Shown here: one piece after another, positions 23,776 through 33,103 of the stretch
How the letters are laid out: every line of letters begins with the position of its first letter
How positions within the stretch are numbered: position 1 is the stretch's first letter
NCBI GenBank assembly: GCA_052170475.1
Contig: JBQNAL010000013.1
Coordinates: 1-53,475 of the forward strand
From: CAJPQU01 sp052170475
Lineage (GTDB): Bacteria; Bacillota; Negativicutes; Selenomonadales; Selenomonadaceae
Direction: 5' to 3'
Length of the DNA: 53,475 nt
The notes under the pieces: model-generated
What the model saw: the letters and a program-made list of their open reading frames with translations, nothing else
What the model was told of the DNA's origin: nothing
Databases searched by the model: none
Program-made: the position numbers and the translations under genes

Positions 23776-25616
23776 ATAGATGAGATGACGTGTTCGGTGG
23801 ATGGGGACGCAGCGACGGAAGGAATGGATGCCCGATGGCGCTCACGGTGAAGAATCAGATGGCCGCAGTCCATGCGCTGAACACGCTGCACAAGAATGCG
23901 CGGGCAGTCGCCGCTGATCTGAAGAAGGTGTCGTCCGGGCTGCGGCTCACGAGCGCGGCGGATGATGCGTCGGGCTACGCGATTTCAGAGCGGATGCGCG
24001 TGCAGCTGCGCGGCCTTTCGCAGGATATACGAAATACAGAAAACGCCCGCAGCCTGATGCGCGTGGCGGAGGGCGCGGTGCAATCGACGGTGGACATCCT
24101 GCGGGTGATGAAGGAAAAGGCGATTGACTCGGCGAACGATACGAATACGGACGTTGACCGGGCGATCATGCAGAAGGCGTTTGCACAATATATCGATCAG
24201 ATCGACGACAACGCGAATGTCACCTACAATGGGATGACGCTTTTTGACGGGGCAAAGGATCGGGGGACGAGTACCGAGCAGATGATCCTTAAAGCGCTCA
24301 ACAGTGAGTATATCAAAGGCGCGCTCGATCTGATCCGGGATTCCTACGGGCTGAGTTTTCAGTCGGGGATGCCGAGCGTCACGGATATGGAGGTTTTCTT
24401 GGAACCGCAAGGGAACCCTTCCGGTTACCTCGCCTATGTTTCCTATGAGATGGAGGGAGGCAAGGCCACCAAGTTAGAGCTTCATGTCAATATGGCTGCC
24501 TATGGCAAGCTGGATCCGAACAATTCGCATGGGATGTCGATCGAAAAGCCGTGGGAAGGGTACATGGATCGACTCATCGCCCATGAGATGACACATGCGG
24601 TCATGGCTGCCGTGATCGACGGGTTCGATGATCTGCCGCTCTTTGTTGCAGAGGGAACGGCAGAGCTGATCCATGGGATCGAGGACGAGCGATGGTATAT
24701 GTTTGAAGACGAGAACGAGATGACGGCGGACGTCTTGGAACAGCTTTTCGCTGACGGCGGGCAGCAGGGAGGCGGCCCTACGGGCGGCGAGGTGCCATAT
24801 GCGGGGGGGTTCATCTTTTTCCGCTACATGGCGGAGCGCGGCGGTAAAGACGCGATGAAGCGGTTCATGGATGTTTTGGATCGGCGGGGCGCGGCGGCTT
24901 TGGATGACGCCGTGGCCGCCGGTACGGGAGGGCAGTTTAAGAGCAAGGACGAACTGTGTGCGGCGATCGTGCGGGATCGCAGGAAGTCGCCTGATGTCAA
25001 AACGTTCTTGCGGCAACACTGCGGCATGGTTCTCCATACCCGGGATACGGGATCCATCAGCGGGCGCGAAGCGGTTGGCGTGGAGGTCAAGACGAGGGAT
25101 ACCGTGGCGGGGACGACGATGTCGCCGCGCTTTGCGGAGTACCCGGATGCGAATGAGACGATCATCGACGGTCTGCGCGTCCATTGGCCGGCGTTTTCCC
25201 GCCCGGATGCGGGCTTTCGCTTTCAGACCGGGACGAGGGCGAATCAGGTGGTGAAGGCGGCGTTTGCCGATATGCACGCGACCGGCATGGGACTGATGGA
25301 CGCGACGGGGAAGAAGCTCTCCATTGAGACGGATTCGAGTGCGCGCTATGCGATGACGGTGCTGGATAAGTCGATAGGAAAGGCGCTCGGGCAGCAGACG
25401 TACATCGGCGCGATCAGCAGCCGGCTGGAGTATATGGCGCAAAATCTGACGACGGCGAGCGAAGAGGTGGGTGGCGCGGAGTCGGTGATCCGCGACGCGG
25501 ATATGGCGCGGGAGGTGATGGCGTACACACGGGATCATTTGCTGGCGCAGGCGGCGCAGTCGATGCTGGCGCAGACGAATCAAGGGAGCGCCGGGGTTCT
25601 CGCTCTTTTGCGGTAA
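23776..25616 (+). repeat. Direct repeat unit 1 (leader plus flagellinolysin)
   Basis: Starts directly after the tRNA-Leu CCA (ATAGATGAGATGACGTGTTC...) and is repeated at 25675-27500 in the same orientation, including a 59-base leader in front of each ATG with only a few differences. Confidence 0.85.
23835..25616 (+). CDS. Flagellinolysin: flagellin with an inserted zinc metallopeptidase domain (copy 1)
   Basis: A 593-residue flagellin fusion. Residues 1-~145 are a standard flagellin D0/D1 N-terminus (MALTVKNQMAAVHALNTLH..., LRLTSAADDASGYAISERMR) and ~455-593 a standard C-terminal helix domain ending in LALLR. The ~300 residues between them, where flagellins normally have their variable surface part, carry HEMTH (250-254) and Glu273 in VAEGTAELIHG, the HEXXH-18x-Glu zinc site of gluzincins, followed by GGFIFFRYMAERGG. 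It should assemble in the filament and expose a protease on the flagellar surface. This matches the published flagellinolysin family (first shown in Clostridium haemolyticum). Start: ATG 23835; the ribosome site (AAGGA) is 11 bases up, rather far. No terminator separates it from tRNA-Leu. No other flagellar gene is in the window. Confidence 0.9.
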   Translation: MALTVKNQMAAVHALNTLHKNARAVAADLKKVSSGLRLTSAADDASGYAISERMRVQLRGLSQDIRNTENARSLMRVAEGAVQSTVDILRVMKEKAIDSANDTNTDVDRAIMQKAFAQYIDQIDDNANVTYNGMTLFDGAKDRGTSTEQMILKALNSEYIKGALDLIRDSYGLSFQSGMPSVTDMEVFLEPQGNPSGYLAYVSYEMEGGKATKLELHVNMAAYGKLDPNNSHGMSIEKPWEGYMDRLIAHEMTHAVMAAVIDGFDDLPLFVAEGTAELIHGIEDERWYMFEDENEMTADVLEQLFADGGQQGGGPTGGEVPYAGGFIFFRYMAERGGKDAMKRFMDVLDRRGAAALDDAVAAGTGGQFKSKDELCAAIVRDRRKSPDVKTFLRQHCGMVLHTRDTGSISGREAVGVEVKTRDTVAGTTMSPRFAEYPDANETIIDGLRVHWPAFSRPDAGFRFQTGTRANQVVKAAFADMHATGMGLMDATGKKLSIETDSSARYAMTVLDKSIGKALGQQTYIGAISSRLEYMAQNLTTASEEVGGAESVIRDADMAREVMAYTRDHLLAQAAQSMLAQTNQGSAGVLALLR

Positions 25617-25674
25617 GGGCGTAAAGTGGATAGGCATCCGGCTCCTGTGTGGCAATGCGCGCGTGGGAGAGAGC

Positions 25675-27500
25675 ATAGATGAGATGACGTGTTCGGCGGG
25701 TGGGTACGCAGCGAAGGAAGGAATGGATGCCCGATGGCGCTTACGGTGAAGAATCAGATGGCCGCAGTCCATGCGCTGAACACGCTGCATAAGAATGCGC
25801 GGGCAGTCGCCGCTGATCTGCAAAAGGTTTCGTCCGGGCTGCGGCTCACGAGCGCGGCGGATGATGCGTCGGGCTACGCGATTTCAGAGCGGATGCGCGT
25901 GCAGCTGCGCGGCCTTTCGCAGGATATACGAAATACAGAAAACGCCCGCAGCCTGATGCGCGTGGCGGAGGGCGCGGTGCAATCGACGGTGGACATCCTG
26001 CGGGTGATGAAGGAAAAGGCGATTGACTCGGCGAACGATACGAATACGGACGTTGACCGGGCGATCATGCAGAAGGCTTTTTCGCAGTATATCGATCAGA
26101 TCGACGATAACGCGAATGTCACCTACAATGGGATGTACCTTTTCGATGGGGCGAAGGATCGGGCGACGAGCGCCGAGCAGATGATCATCAAGGCGCTCAA
26201 TAGTGAGTACATCAAAGGCGCTCTCGATCTGATCCGGGATTCCTACGGGCTGAGTTTTCAGTCTGGGATGCCGAGCGTCACGGATATAACGGTTTCTTTT
26301 GAACACAGCGGCTCCAACGTACTCGCCTACGTTGATTATACGGTGGCGGGAGACAAGGCGACATCGTTAGGGCTGAATGTGAATCTGGATTTTTATGGCA
26401 ATCTTGACCCGGACAATGCGCACGGGCTGGCGGTCGGAATGACGGGGGCAGGGTACCTTGACCGAACCATCGCCCATGAGATGACACATGCGGTCATGGC
26501 TGCCGTGATCGACGGGTTCGATGATCTGCCGCTCTTCGTTGCGGAGGGAACGGCAGAGTTGATCCATGGGATCGATGACGAGCGGCGGGACAGCCTCAAA
26601 GGCATGACGGCAGACGTCTTGGAACAGCTTTTCGCTGACGGTGGGCAGCAGGGAAGCGGCCCTACGGGCGGCGATGTGCCGTATACGGGCGGTTTTATCT
26701 TTTTCCGCTATTTGGCGGAGCGCGGCGGCAAAGATTCGATGAAGCGGTTCATGGATGTTTTGGATCGGCGGGGCGCGACGGCTTTTGATGACGCCGTGGC
26801 CGCCGGTACGGGAGGGCAGTTTAAGAGCAAGGACGAACTGTGTGCGGCGATTGTGCGGGATTTTCGGAAGTCGCCTGATGCCGAATCGTTCTTACGGCAA
26901 CATTGCGGTATTGATCTCGATAACCGAGATACGGGGGCGGTCAGCGGGCGCGAATCGGTTGGCGTAGAGGTCAAGACGGAGGATACCGTGGCGGGGACGA
27001 CGATGTCGCCGCGCTTTGCGGAGTACCCGGACGCGAATGAGACGATCATCGATGGCCTGCGCGTCCATTGGCCGGCGTTTTTCCGCCCGGATGCGGGCTT
27101 TCGCTTTCAGACCGGGACGAGGGCGAATCAGATGGTGAAGGCGGCGTTTGCCGATATGCACGCGACCGGTCTGGGACTGATGGATTCGACGGGGAAGAAG
27201 CTCTCCATTGCGACGGATTCGAGTGCGCGCTATGCGATGACGGTGCTGGATAAGTCGATAGGAAAGGCGCTCGGGCAGCAGACGTACATCGGCGCGATCA
27301 GCAGCCGGCTGGAGTATACGGCGCAAAATCTGACGACGGCGAGCGAAGAGGTGGGCGGCGCGGAGTCGGTGATCCGCGACGCGGATATGGCGCGGGAGAT
27401 GATGGCGTACACACGGGATCATTTGCTGGCGCAGGCGGCGCAGTCTATGCTGGCGCAGGCGAATCAAGGGAGCGCCGGGGTTCTCGCTCTTTTGCGGTAG
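25675..27500 (+). repeat. Direct repeat unit 2 (leader plus flagellinolysin)
   Basis: Second copy of the unit at 23776-25616, 58 bases after it. The spacer 25617-25674 holds TAAAGT but no convincing sigma-28 promoter. Confidence 0.85.
25734..27500 (+). CDS. Flagellinolysin (copy 2)
   Basis: A 588-residue paralogue of the preceding gene with the same layout: flagellin N-terminus, peptidase insert with HEMTH at 248-252 and Glu271 in AEGTAELIHG, and flagellin C-terminus ending LALLR. The first ~183 and last ~150 residues are almost identical to copy 1. The stretches from ~184 to ~244 and ~274-285 (just before and just after the zinc site) differ strongly, e.g. ITVSFEHSGSNVLAYVDY against MEVFLEPQGNPSGYLAYVSY. 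All catalytic residues are kept in both, so both are probably active and may differ in substrate choice or surface. The ribosome site AAGGAAGGA is about 11 bases ahead of ATG 25734. There is no clear terminator after it; the valS promoter begins 17 bases later. Confidence 0.9.
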   Translation: MALTVKNQMAAVHALNTLHKNARAVAADLQKVSSGLRLTSAADDASGYAISERMRVQLRGLSQDIRNTENARSLMRVAEGAVQSTVDILRVMKEKAIDSANDTNTDVDRAIMQKAFSQYIDQIDDNANVTYNGMYLFDGAKDRATSAEQMIIKALNSEYIKGALDLIRDSYGLSFQSGMPSVTDITVSFEHSGSNVLAYVDYTVAGDKATSLGLNVNLDFYGNLDPDNAHGLAVGMTGAGYLDRTIAHEMTHAVMAAVIDGFDDLPLFVAEGTAELIHGIDDERRDSLKGMTADVLEQLFADGGQQGSGPTGGDVPYTGGFIFFRYLAERGGKDSMKRFMDVLDRRGATAFDDAVAAGTGGQFKSKDELCAAIVRDFRKSPDAESFLRQHCGIDLDNRDTGAVSGRESVGVEVKTEDTVAGTTMSPRFAEYPDANETIIDGLRVHWPAFFRPDAGFRFQTGTRANQMVKAAFADMHATGLGLMDSTGKKLSIATDSSARYAMTVLDKSIGKALGQQTYIGAISSRLEYTAQNLTTASEEVGGAESVIRDADMAREMMAYTRDHLLAQAAQSMLAQANQGSAGVLALLR

Positions 27501-27516
27501 TGCGGTATCGCTGGAT

Positions 27517-27545
27517 TTGCATTTTTCCACGCTGTATGCTACACT
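27517..27545 (+). promoter_or_regulatory. Promoter of the valS T-box leader
   Basis: TTGCAT (27517-27522) and TACACT (27540-27545) with 17 bases between. Confidence 0.7.
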
Positions 27546-27551
27546 GAGCGA

Positions 27552-27786
27552 GGATAACGGCGATGAAGAAGAGGAGTACGCGTCAGACGCGCGATAGAGA
27601 GGGAACGGTGGGTGGAAGTTCCTGCGCGGCGGCGGGGAAGGTCGCTTTGGAGCTTCGCGGCTGAAGGGGAGTAGGCGGCGGCGCGGCAGCGGCGTTAGGC
27701 GGTGAGCCGGGGGAATGCCCGGGAATTTAGGTGGTACCACGGAAGAGAAACTCTTTCGTCCTTTGGGGACGAAGGAGTTTTTGTTT
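27552..27786 (+). promoter_or_regulatory. Valine T-box riboswitch
   Basis: Leader RNA that senses uncharged tRNA-Val and allows valS transcription when valine is short. The T-box AATTTAGGTGGTACCACGG is at 27724-27742, with the GGTGGTACCACGG antiterminator core. The probable specifier codon is GTC at 27641-27643, on the 3' side of stem I, with a GAAGGTCGCTTTGGAGC context common to T-boxes. A terminator follows: TTTCGTCC/GGACGAA arms extended by AAACTC/GGAGTTT and a T run. The coupling to the valine enzyme directly downstream supports the call. Confidence 0.9.
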
Positions 27787-27829
27787 GTTTTGAGGAAATT
27801 TTGGCGTTTGGCAACAGGAGGAAATGACG

Positions 27830-30487
27830 ATGGCAGAGATGGACAATACGATTCCGAAGGTGTACGATCCGAAGACGTTTGAAAAGAAATGGTATACCTA
27901 TTGGGAAGAAAATCGGCTGTTTCATGCGGAGGCGGAGCCGGAGAAGACGCCGTATAGCATTGTCATTCCGCCGCCCAATGTGACGGGGCAGCTCCACATG
28001 GGACACGCCATGGACAATACGCTGCAGGATATTCTCATTCGCTGGCGCCGTATGCAGGGCTACAATACGCTCTGGATGCCGGGGTGCGACCATGCGGGCA
28101 TCGCCACCCAGGCGAAGGTGGAGGAGTCCCTGCGAGAAGAGGGCTTATCGCGCTATGATTTGGGGCGGGAAAAGTTTTTGGAGCGGGTCTGGGCGTGGAA
28201 GGAAAAGTTCGGCCATCGGATCATGTCGCAGCTTCGATCCCTCGGCTCTTCCTGCGATTGGGAGCGGGAGCGGTTTACCATGGACGAGGGGTGCAGCCGA
28301 GCGGTGCGCGAGGTCTTCGTGAGCCTTTATGAGGAAGGGCTGATCTACCAAGGGACGCGCATTACGAATTGGTGCCCCCGCTGCCATACGGCGCTTTCTG
28401 ACATTGAGGTAGAGCATGAGACGGAGGGCGGGAAGCTCTGGCACCTGCGCTACAAGTTCGCCGATTCCGAGGACTACGTGGAGATCGCTACGACGCGCCC
28501 GGAGACGATGTTCGGCGATACGGGGGTCGCCGTTCACCCCGACGACGAGCGTTACCGGGGCATGGTGGGGCGGATGCTGATTCTCCCCATCGTGAATCGG
28601 CAGATTCCGCTCTTTGCCGACGAATACGTCGATCCGTCTTTTGGTACCGGCGCGGTGAAGGTGACGCCGGCACACGATCCCAATGATTTTGATATGGGCG
28701 AGCGTCACGGCTTGGAGCAGATCAAGGTCATCGAAAACGACGGCACCATGGGGGAAGGCGCGGGGCGCTACGCCGGGATGGATCGCTACGCGTGCCGAAA
28801 AGCGCTGGTAAAGGAGCTGGCAGAGTTAGGGGTATTGGTGGGGACGGAGGAACACGAACATGCGGTGGGGCATTGTTCTCGCTGCCACACGACGGTGGAG
28901 CCTTTGGTCTCCAAGCAGTGGTTCGTGAAAATGGAATCGTTGGCGAAGCCGGCCATCGACGTGGTGCGGGACGGGCGCGTTCAATTCATTCCGGCACGCT
29001 TTACGAAAATATACGAGAATTGGCTGGAAAATATTCGGGACTGGTGTATTTCCCGTCAGCTTTGGTGGGGGCATCGCATTCCCGCTTGGTATTGCGAGGA
29101 CTGCGGCAAGGTGAGCGTGTCCCGCACCGATCTTACGGCTTGCCCCGCCTGTGGAAGCAGTCATATCCATCAGGATGAGGACGTTTTGGACACTTGGTTC
29201 AGCTCGGCGCTGTGGCCGTTTGAGACGATGGGCTGGCCGGAAGAAACGCCGGAGCTTCGGCAATTTTACCCGACCGCTACGCTGGTGACGGGCTACGACA
29301 TCATTTTCTTCTGGGTGGCCCGCATGGTGATGATGGGGCTGAAATTCGGCGGGGACATTCCCTTCCGTCATGTGTTTATTCACGGGCTGGTGCGTGACGG
29401 TCAGGGACGCAAGATGAGCAAGTCACTCGGGAACGGGATCGATCCCGTGGAGGTCATTGATAAGTACGGGGCGGATACCTTACGGTTTATGCTGGTCACC
29501 GGCAATACGCCGGGCAACGACATGCGCTTCTACTGGGAACGGGTGGAGGCGGCGCGGAATTTCGCCAACAAATTATGGAATGCGTCCCGCTTCATGCTGA
29601 TGAATTTACAAGGCTTTGATGGACGTTTCGTGCCGAAGGCGGCGGACTACACGTTAGCGGATCGCTGGATCCTGAGCCGCTATGCGCGAACGAGCATCAT
29701 CGTGACGGAGAACTTGGAAAAGTTTGAGCTTGGTGAGGCGGCGCGGGGGCTTTACGAATTTATTTGGGGCGAATTCTGCGATTGGTACATTGAGCTGGTG
29801 AAGCCGCGCCTTTATGAGGAAGAAGGGGATTCCCGCCGGACGGCGCAGTACGTTTTGGGGTACGTCTTGGAGCGCACCCTGCGGCTCCTGCATCCCTTTA
29901 TGCCGTTCATCACCGAAGAGATTTGGCAGCATATTCCTCACGAAGGGAAGAGCGTCATGACAGCGCCTTGGCCAACGGGAGAGGATGTATGGCTGAACGA
30001 GGCGGACGAGGCGGCGATGGCGGCCATCATGGAGGTCATCAAGGCCGTGCGCAACATGCGGGCGGAGGTCAATGCCGCGCCGGGGAAAAAGAGCGAAGCC
30101 ATTCTGCACGTTTCCGACGCCGCACAGCAGGCTGTATTCGCGGCCAATGACGGCTATCTTCACGCGCTGGCGGAGGCCGAGCCGGTGACGATTTTATCGG
30201 CGACGGCGAAAAAGCCGGAGAACGCTATGACGGCGGTGGCCGGGGGCGTGGAGATCTATCTGCCGCTCAAGGGCTTGATCGATGTGGAAAAGGAAACGGC
30301 GCGATTGGCTAAGGAACGGGATGGCTTGGTGAACGAAATCGCCCGTACGGAGGGCAAATTGGCCAATGAAAAATTCGTGGCGAAGGCACCGGCGGAAGTG
30401 GTGGCGAAGGAGCGGGAAAAACTTCAGAGCTACGAGGAGAAAAAACGCGTGGTAGAGGAACGGCTCCGCTATTTGGCGACGCTTTGA
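27830..30487 (+). CDS. valS: Valyl-tRNA synthetase
   Basis: An 885-residue class I aminoacyl-tRNA synthetase charging tRNA-Val. The HIGH motif is PPPNVTGQLHMGHAMD (~residues 46-61), the editing domain (CP1) follows, with the ATTRPETMFGDTGVAVHP segment, and the KMSKS loop is in GRKMSKSLGNGIDP (~residue 530). The zinc-binding cysteines CEDCGKVS...CPACGSS are present. The C-terminus is the coiled-coil arm typical of ValRS. Start ATG 27830, since AGGAGG is eight bases ahead; ATG 27824 has only two. Controlled by the T-box leader. The 11-base gap to folC suggests cotranscription. Confidence 0.97.
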   Translation: MAEMDNTIPKVYDPKTFEKKWYTYWEENRLFHAEAEPEKTPYSIVIPPPNVTGQLHMGHAMDNTLQDILIRWRRMQGYNTLWMPGCDHAGIATQAKVEESLREEGLSRYDLGREKFLERVWAWKEKFGHRIMSQLRSLGSSCDWERERFTMDEGCSRAVREVFVSLYEEGLIYQGTRITNWCPRCHTALSDIEVEHETEGGKLWHLRYKFADSEDYVEIATTRPETMFGDTGVAVHPDDERYRGMVGRMLILPIVNRQIPLFADEYVDPSFGTGAVKVTPAHDPNDFDMGERHGLEQIKVIENDGTMGEGAGRYAGMDRYACRKALVKELAELGVLVGTEEHEHAVGHCSRCHTTVEPLVSKQWFVKMESLAKPAIDVVRDGRVQFIPARFTKIYENWLENIRDWCISRQLWWGHRIPAWYCEDCGKVSVSRTDLTACPACGSSHIHQDEDVLDTWFSSALWPFETMGWPEETPELRQFYPTATLVTGYDIIFFWVARMVMMGLKFGGDIPFRHVFIHGLVRDGQGRKMSKSLGNGIDPVEVIDKYGADTLRFMLVTGNTPGNDMRFYWERVEAARNFANKLWNASRFMLMNLQGFDGRFVPKAADYTLADRWILSRYARTSIIVTENLEKFELGEAARGLYEFIWGEFCDWYIELVKPRLYEEEGDSRRTAQYVLGYVLERTLRLLHPFMPFITEEIWQHIPHEGKSVMTAPWPTGEDVWLNEADEAAMAAIMEVIKAVRNMRAEVNAAPGKKSEAILHVSDAAQQAVFAANDGYLHALAEAEPVTILSATAKKPENAMTAVAGGVEIYLPLKGLIDVEKETARLAKERDGLVNEIARTEGKLANEKFVAKAPAEVVAKEREKLQSYEEKKRVVEERLRYLATL

Positions 30488-30498
30488 GGGGACGAGGC

Positions 30499-31836
30499 AT
30501 GACGTATCAGGAAGCGTTGGCGTGGCTGGAGGAATTGGGGAAGTTTGGCATTCAGCTTGGCTTGCGGCGCATGGAGCGGCTGGCGGATCGTTTAGGAAAC
30601 CCGGAGCGTCGATACCATACCGTTCATGTGACGGGAACAAACGGGAAGGGTTCCGTTTCCGCGATCCTCGCGGCGGCATTGACGCGCTGCGGCATCTCCA
30701 CGGGGCTTTATACATCCCCTCACTTAGTATCCTATACGGAGCGGATGTGCATGGACGGACAGGCGATCAGCGAGGCGGATTTCGCACGTACGCTGACTCG
30801 CGTCAGACAGGCGGTGGAGGATATGGTCGCGGCGGGCGAAGAAAGCCCGACCCAGTTTGAGGTGCTGACGGCACAGGCCTTTCTTTGGTTTGCGGAGCAA
30901 AGGGCGGAGTACGCCGTCGTCGAGGTGGGGCTGGGCGGCTTATTGGATTCTACGAACATCATTCGCCCGGAGTTGGCGATCATCACCAATGTGACGTTGG
31001 AACATGCCGATCGCTGCGGGGGTACATTGGAGGGAATCGCCCAACACAAGGCGGGCATCCTCAAGGCGGGTGTTCCGGCAGTGACGGCGGCGCAGGGGAT
31101 GCCCCTAAAAGTCATTCGGCAGACCGCCGCGGAGAAAAATGTGCCACTCTATGTGGCAGGGGAGGATTTTTCATCGCGCTGTGCGGGCGTGGCCAGGGGG
31201 CGGCAAAAGATTCTCTTTTCTTGGGGGAAGGCAGGATGTGACTGTACGGCGTCCTATGAGGTTTCTTTATTGGGAGATCATCAGCGGGAAAATGCGGCGG
31301 TGGCCATACAGGCGTTTCGCGTTCTGCGGGCGCAGGACGGACGGCTTACGGAGACGGCTCTGAGCGAAGCGCTTCGGGAGACCGTTTGGCCGGGGCGATT
31401 CGAGGCGATGGCGCTGGGGGGGGTGCGCATCCTTGTGGACGGTGCGCACAATCCGGCGGGCATTGCCGCTCTGCGTACCGCCTTGGATGAATATTTTCCC
31501 GCGGGCAGTCGGGTATTTCTTTTGGGGATCTTACAGGACAAGGCTATCGACGTCATGCTGAGGATTTTGCTGCGCCCGGAGGATCGTGTGGTGCTGACGC
31601 GACCTGATTCCGAGCGGGCAGCAGACCCGGCGGATGTAGCGCCGAAAGCGGCAGTGAGGGAGGTTCGGGTAGAGCCGCAGCCTACGCAGGCACTGAAGAG
31701 CGCCCTGACCATGGCGGGGGATGGCAGCTTATTGGTGGTCACTGGCTCGTTGTATCTCATTGGCAGGATACGAGCGTTGCTCTTGGAGCAGAAGGGAGGA
31801 GATCATGAGAAAGACGGCGGATGCGTTTCAGCGTAG
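30499..31836 (+). CDS. folC: Folylpolyglutamate synthase / dihydrofolate synthase
   Basis: A 445-residue Mur-ligase-type enzyme that adds glutamate to folates and (often) makes dihydrofolate from dihydropteroate. ATP loop: VTGTNGKGSVSAILAAAL at ~residue 43; then TSPHLVSYTERM, a central domain with ITNVTLEHADRCG, and DGAHNPAG. GAGGGGA lies in front of ATG 30499. It runs 32 bases into the next gene and follows valS in one transcript. Confidence 0.92.
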   Translation: MTYQEALAWLEELGKFGIQLGLRRMERLADRLGNPERRYHTVHVTGTNGKGSVSAILAAALTRCGISTGLYTSPHLVSYTERMCMDGQAISEADFARTLTRVRQAVEDMVAAGEESPTQFEVLTAQAFLWFAEQRAEYAVVEVGLGGLLDSTNIIRPELAIITNVTLEHADRCGGTLEGIAQHKAGILKAGVPAVTAAQGMPLKVIRQTAAEKNVPLYVAGEDFSSRCAGVARGRQKILFSWGKAGCDCTASYEVSLLGDHQRENAAVAIQAFRVLRAQDGRLTETALSEALRETVWPGRFEAMALGGVRILVDGAHNPAGIAALRTALDEYFPAGSRVFLLGILQDKAIDVMLRILLRPEDRVVLTRPDSERAADPADVAPKAAVREVRVEPQPTQALKSALTMAGDGSLLVVTGSLYLIGRIRALLLEQKGGDHEKDGGCVSA

Positions 31837-33103
31837 AAGAAATCTTTTATCGTTGGCACAGCTTAATTTTCTCTCTTTGCGGGCGGCCGCTTTTTTTGTC
31901 GCCCTTTGGCCGGCCGCTGCCATCGTTTCCCTGTTCATTGGCGGGGGGCTATGGCTTCTCCGGCTCAAAGCGGATTCGGAGCTTCATTTTCGCCGACTGC
32001 CCTTTGATCGCCTTGTGCTGCTCTTTGCCGCCATCTCCGGCTTGTCCGTCTTCGTGTCGCCGGATCGAGCCTTTAGTTTCTACAATTATTATAACCTTGT
32101 TGGTCTATACGTTGTGGCTTATTTTTTGACCGGACAGTTGGTGCGCGACGAGGAGCAGCTTCGTCGGATCATGGAAGCGTTGGCGCTGGGAGCGATCGTC
32201 GTCGTGGGGTACGGATTTTATCAGTTTTTTGTCGGCATCGATACCAGTCAGATGAAGTGGGTGGATGGGGAGGCGTTTCCCGAGCTCACGAAGCGCGTCT
32301 TTTCTACGTGGGAGAACCCCAATATCTTAGCTGGCTACCTCAATGAAGTGATCTGCTTTGTCTTTGCGTTTTTCATGGCGGGGAAAGATCGGCTGCCGCG
32401 CTTTTTTCTTGGGGTCAGCCTTTTGGCGCTCGTCGCCTGCCTCTTGATGACGTATGCGCGCGGGGCTTTTTTATCCCTTGCGGTCGTGATTGGCGGTTAC
32501 GGTCTCCTGCGGGATAGGCGCGTCCTTTTCGCCTGTGTCGGGTTGGGGCTGGCGGCGCTCTTCGCTGAGCCGCTGCTGGCGGAGCGCTTGCTCTCGGCGT
32601 TCACGGCGGCGGACACGTCGTCAGAAATGCGCCTCGCCCTTTGGGAAAGCACGGTGGAGATGATCTTTGACCATCCCGTGATGGGGATTGGCTGGGGTGC
32701 GTATTGGCTGGTGTATCCACAATATGATTTCTACATCAACGATCCGGCGGTGAAAATTGTTCACGCGCATAACATGTATCTCAACTTCGCGGCGGAGATC
32801 GGACTTTTTGGCGCGATCACCTACTTTTGGATCTTTTTTGGCACGTTCTGGATGGCGTTGAGAAAAGGGGGCGGGACGGCCTTTTTGCACACCTTTCGCG
32901 TCGGTGCGGGCTTGGCTCTTTTTTCTGTGGCCTTGGGGGGCTTGACCGACGATGTGGTCTTCAATATGCCGACGTCGATTCTCCTTTGGATGCTCTTCGC
33001 ACTGACGGCGGCGAGCGTCATGATGCGGCCGGGAACGGCTGGGACGATTGACTTAGAGGAAGAGGCGCCACAGAAGGAGCGGGAGGAGAAGAAGGGGCTG
33101 TAA
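31805..33103 (+). CDS. O-antigen-ligase/Wzy-like membrane protein
   Basis: A 432-residue polytopic membrane protein with about ten to twelve membrane segments. The ligase-type signature is VHAHNMYLNFAAEIG in a periplasmic loop (around residues 320-334) together with MTYARGAFLSL and STWENPNILAGYL, patterns of the O-antigen ligase (WaaL)/polymerase superfamily. Substrate is unknown: O-antigen attachment to lipid A core, or another glycan or protein. It supports an outer membrane. The last ~25 residues are cytoplasmic and charged. ATG 31805 is used, since GGGAGGAG precedes it; a frame reaching 31721 lies inside folC. Confidence 0.8.
   Translation: MRKTADAFQRRRNLLSLAQLNFLSLRAAAFFVALWPAAAIVSLFIGGGLWLLRLKADSELHFRRLPFDRLVLLFAAISGLSVFVSPDRAFSFYNYYNLVGLYVVAYFLTGQLVRDEEQLRRIMEALALGAIVVVGYGFYQFFVGIDTSQMKWVDGEAFPELTKRVFSTWENPNILAGYLNEVICFVFAFFMAGKDRLPRFFLGVSLLALVACLLMTYARGAFLSLAVVIGGYGLLRDRRVLFACVGLGLAALFAEPLLAERLLSAFTAADTSSEMRLALWESTVEMIFDHPVMGIGWGAYWLVYPQYDFYINDPAVKIVHAHNMYLNFAAEIGLFGAITYFWIFFGTFWMALRKGGGTAFLHTFRVGAGLALFSVALGGLTDDVVFNMPTSILLWMLFALTAASVMMRPGTAGTIDLEEEAPQKEREEKKGL

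Noticed and set aside
25617..25674. Sigma-28 flagellar promoter before the second flagellinolysin gene
   Set aside because: TAAAGT is present but the part expected to read GCCGATAA is GCTCCTGT; too poor to call.
24474..25823. A 449-codon antisense open frame over the first flagellinolysin (and a similar one over the second)
   Set aside because: Arg/His-rich translation typical of shadow frames in G/C-rich genes; the duplicate of the gene duplicates the shadow.
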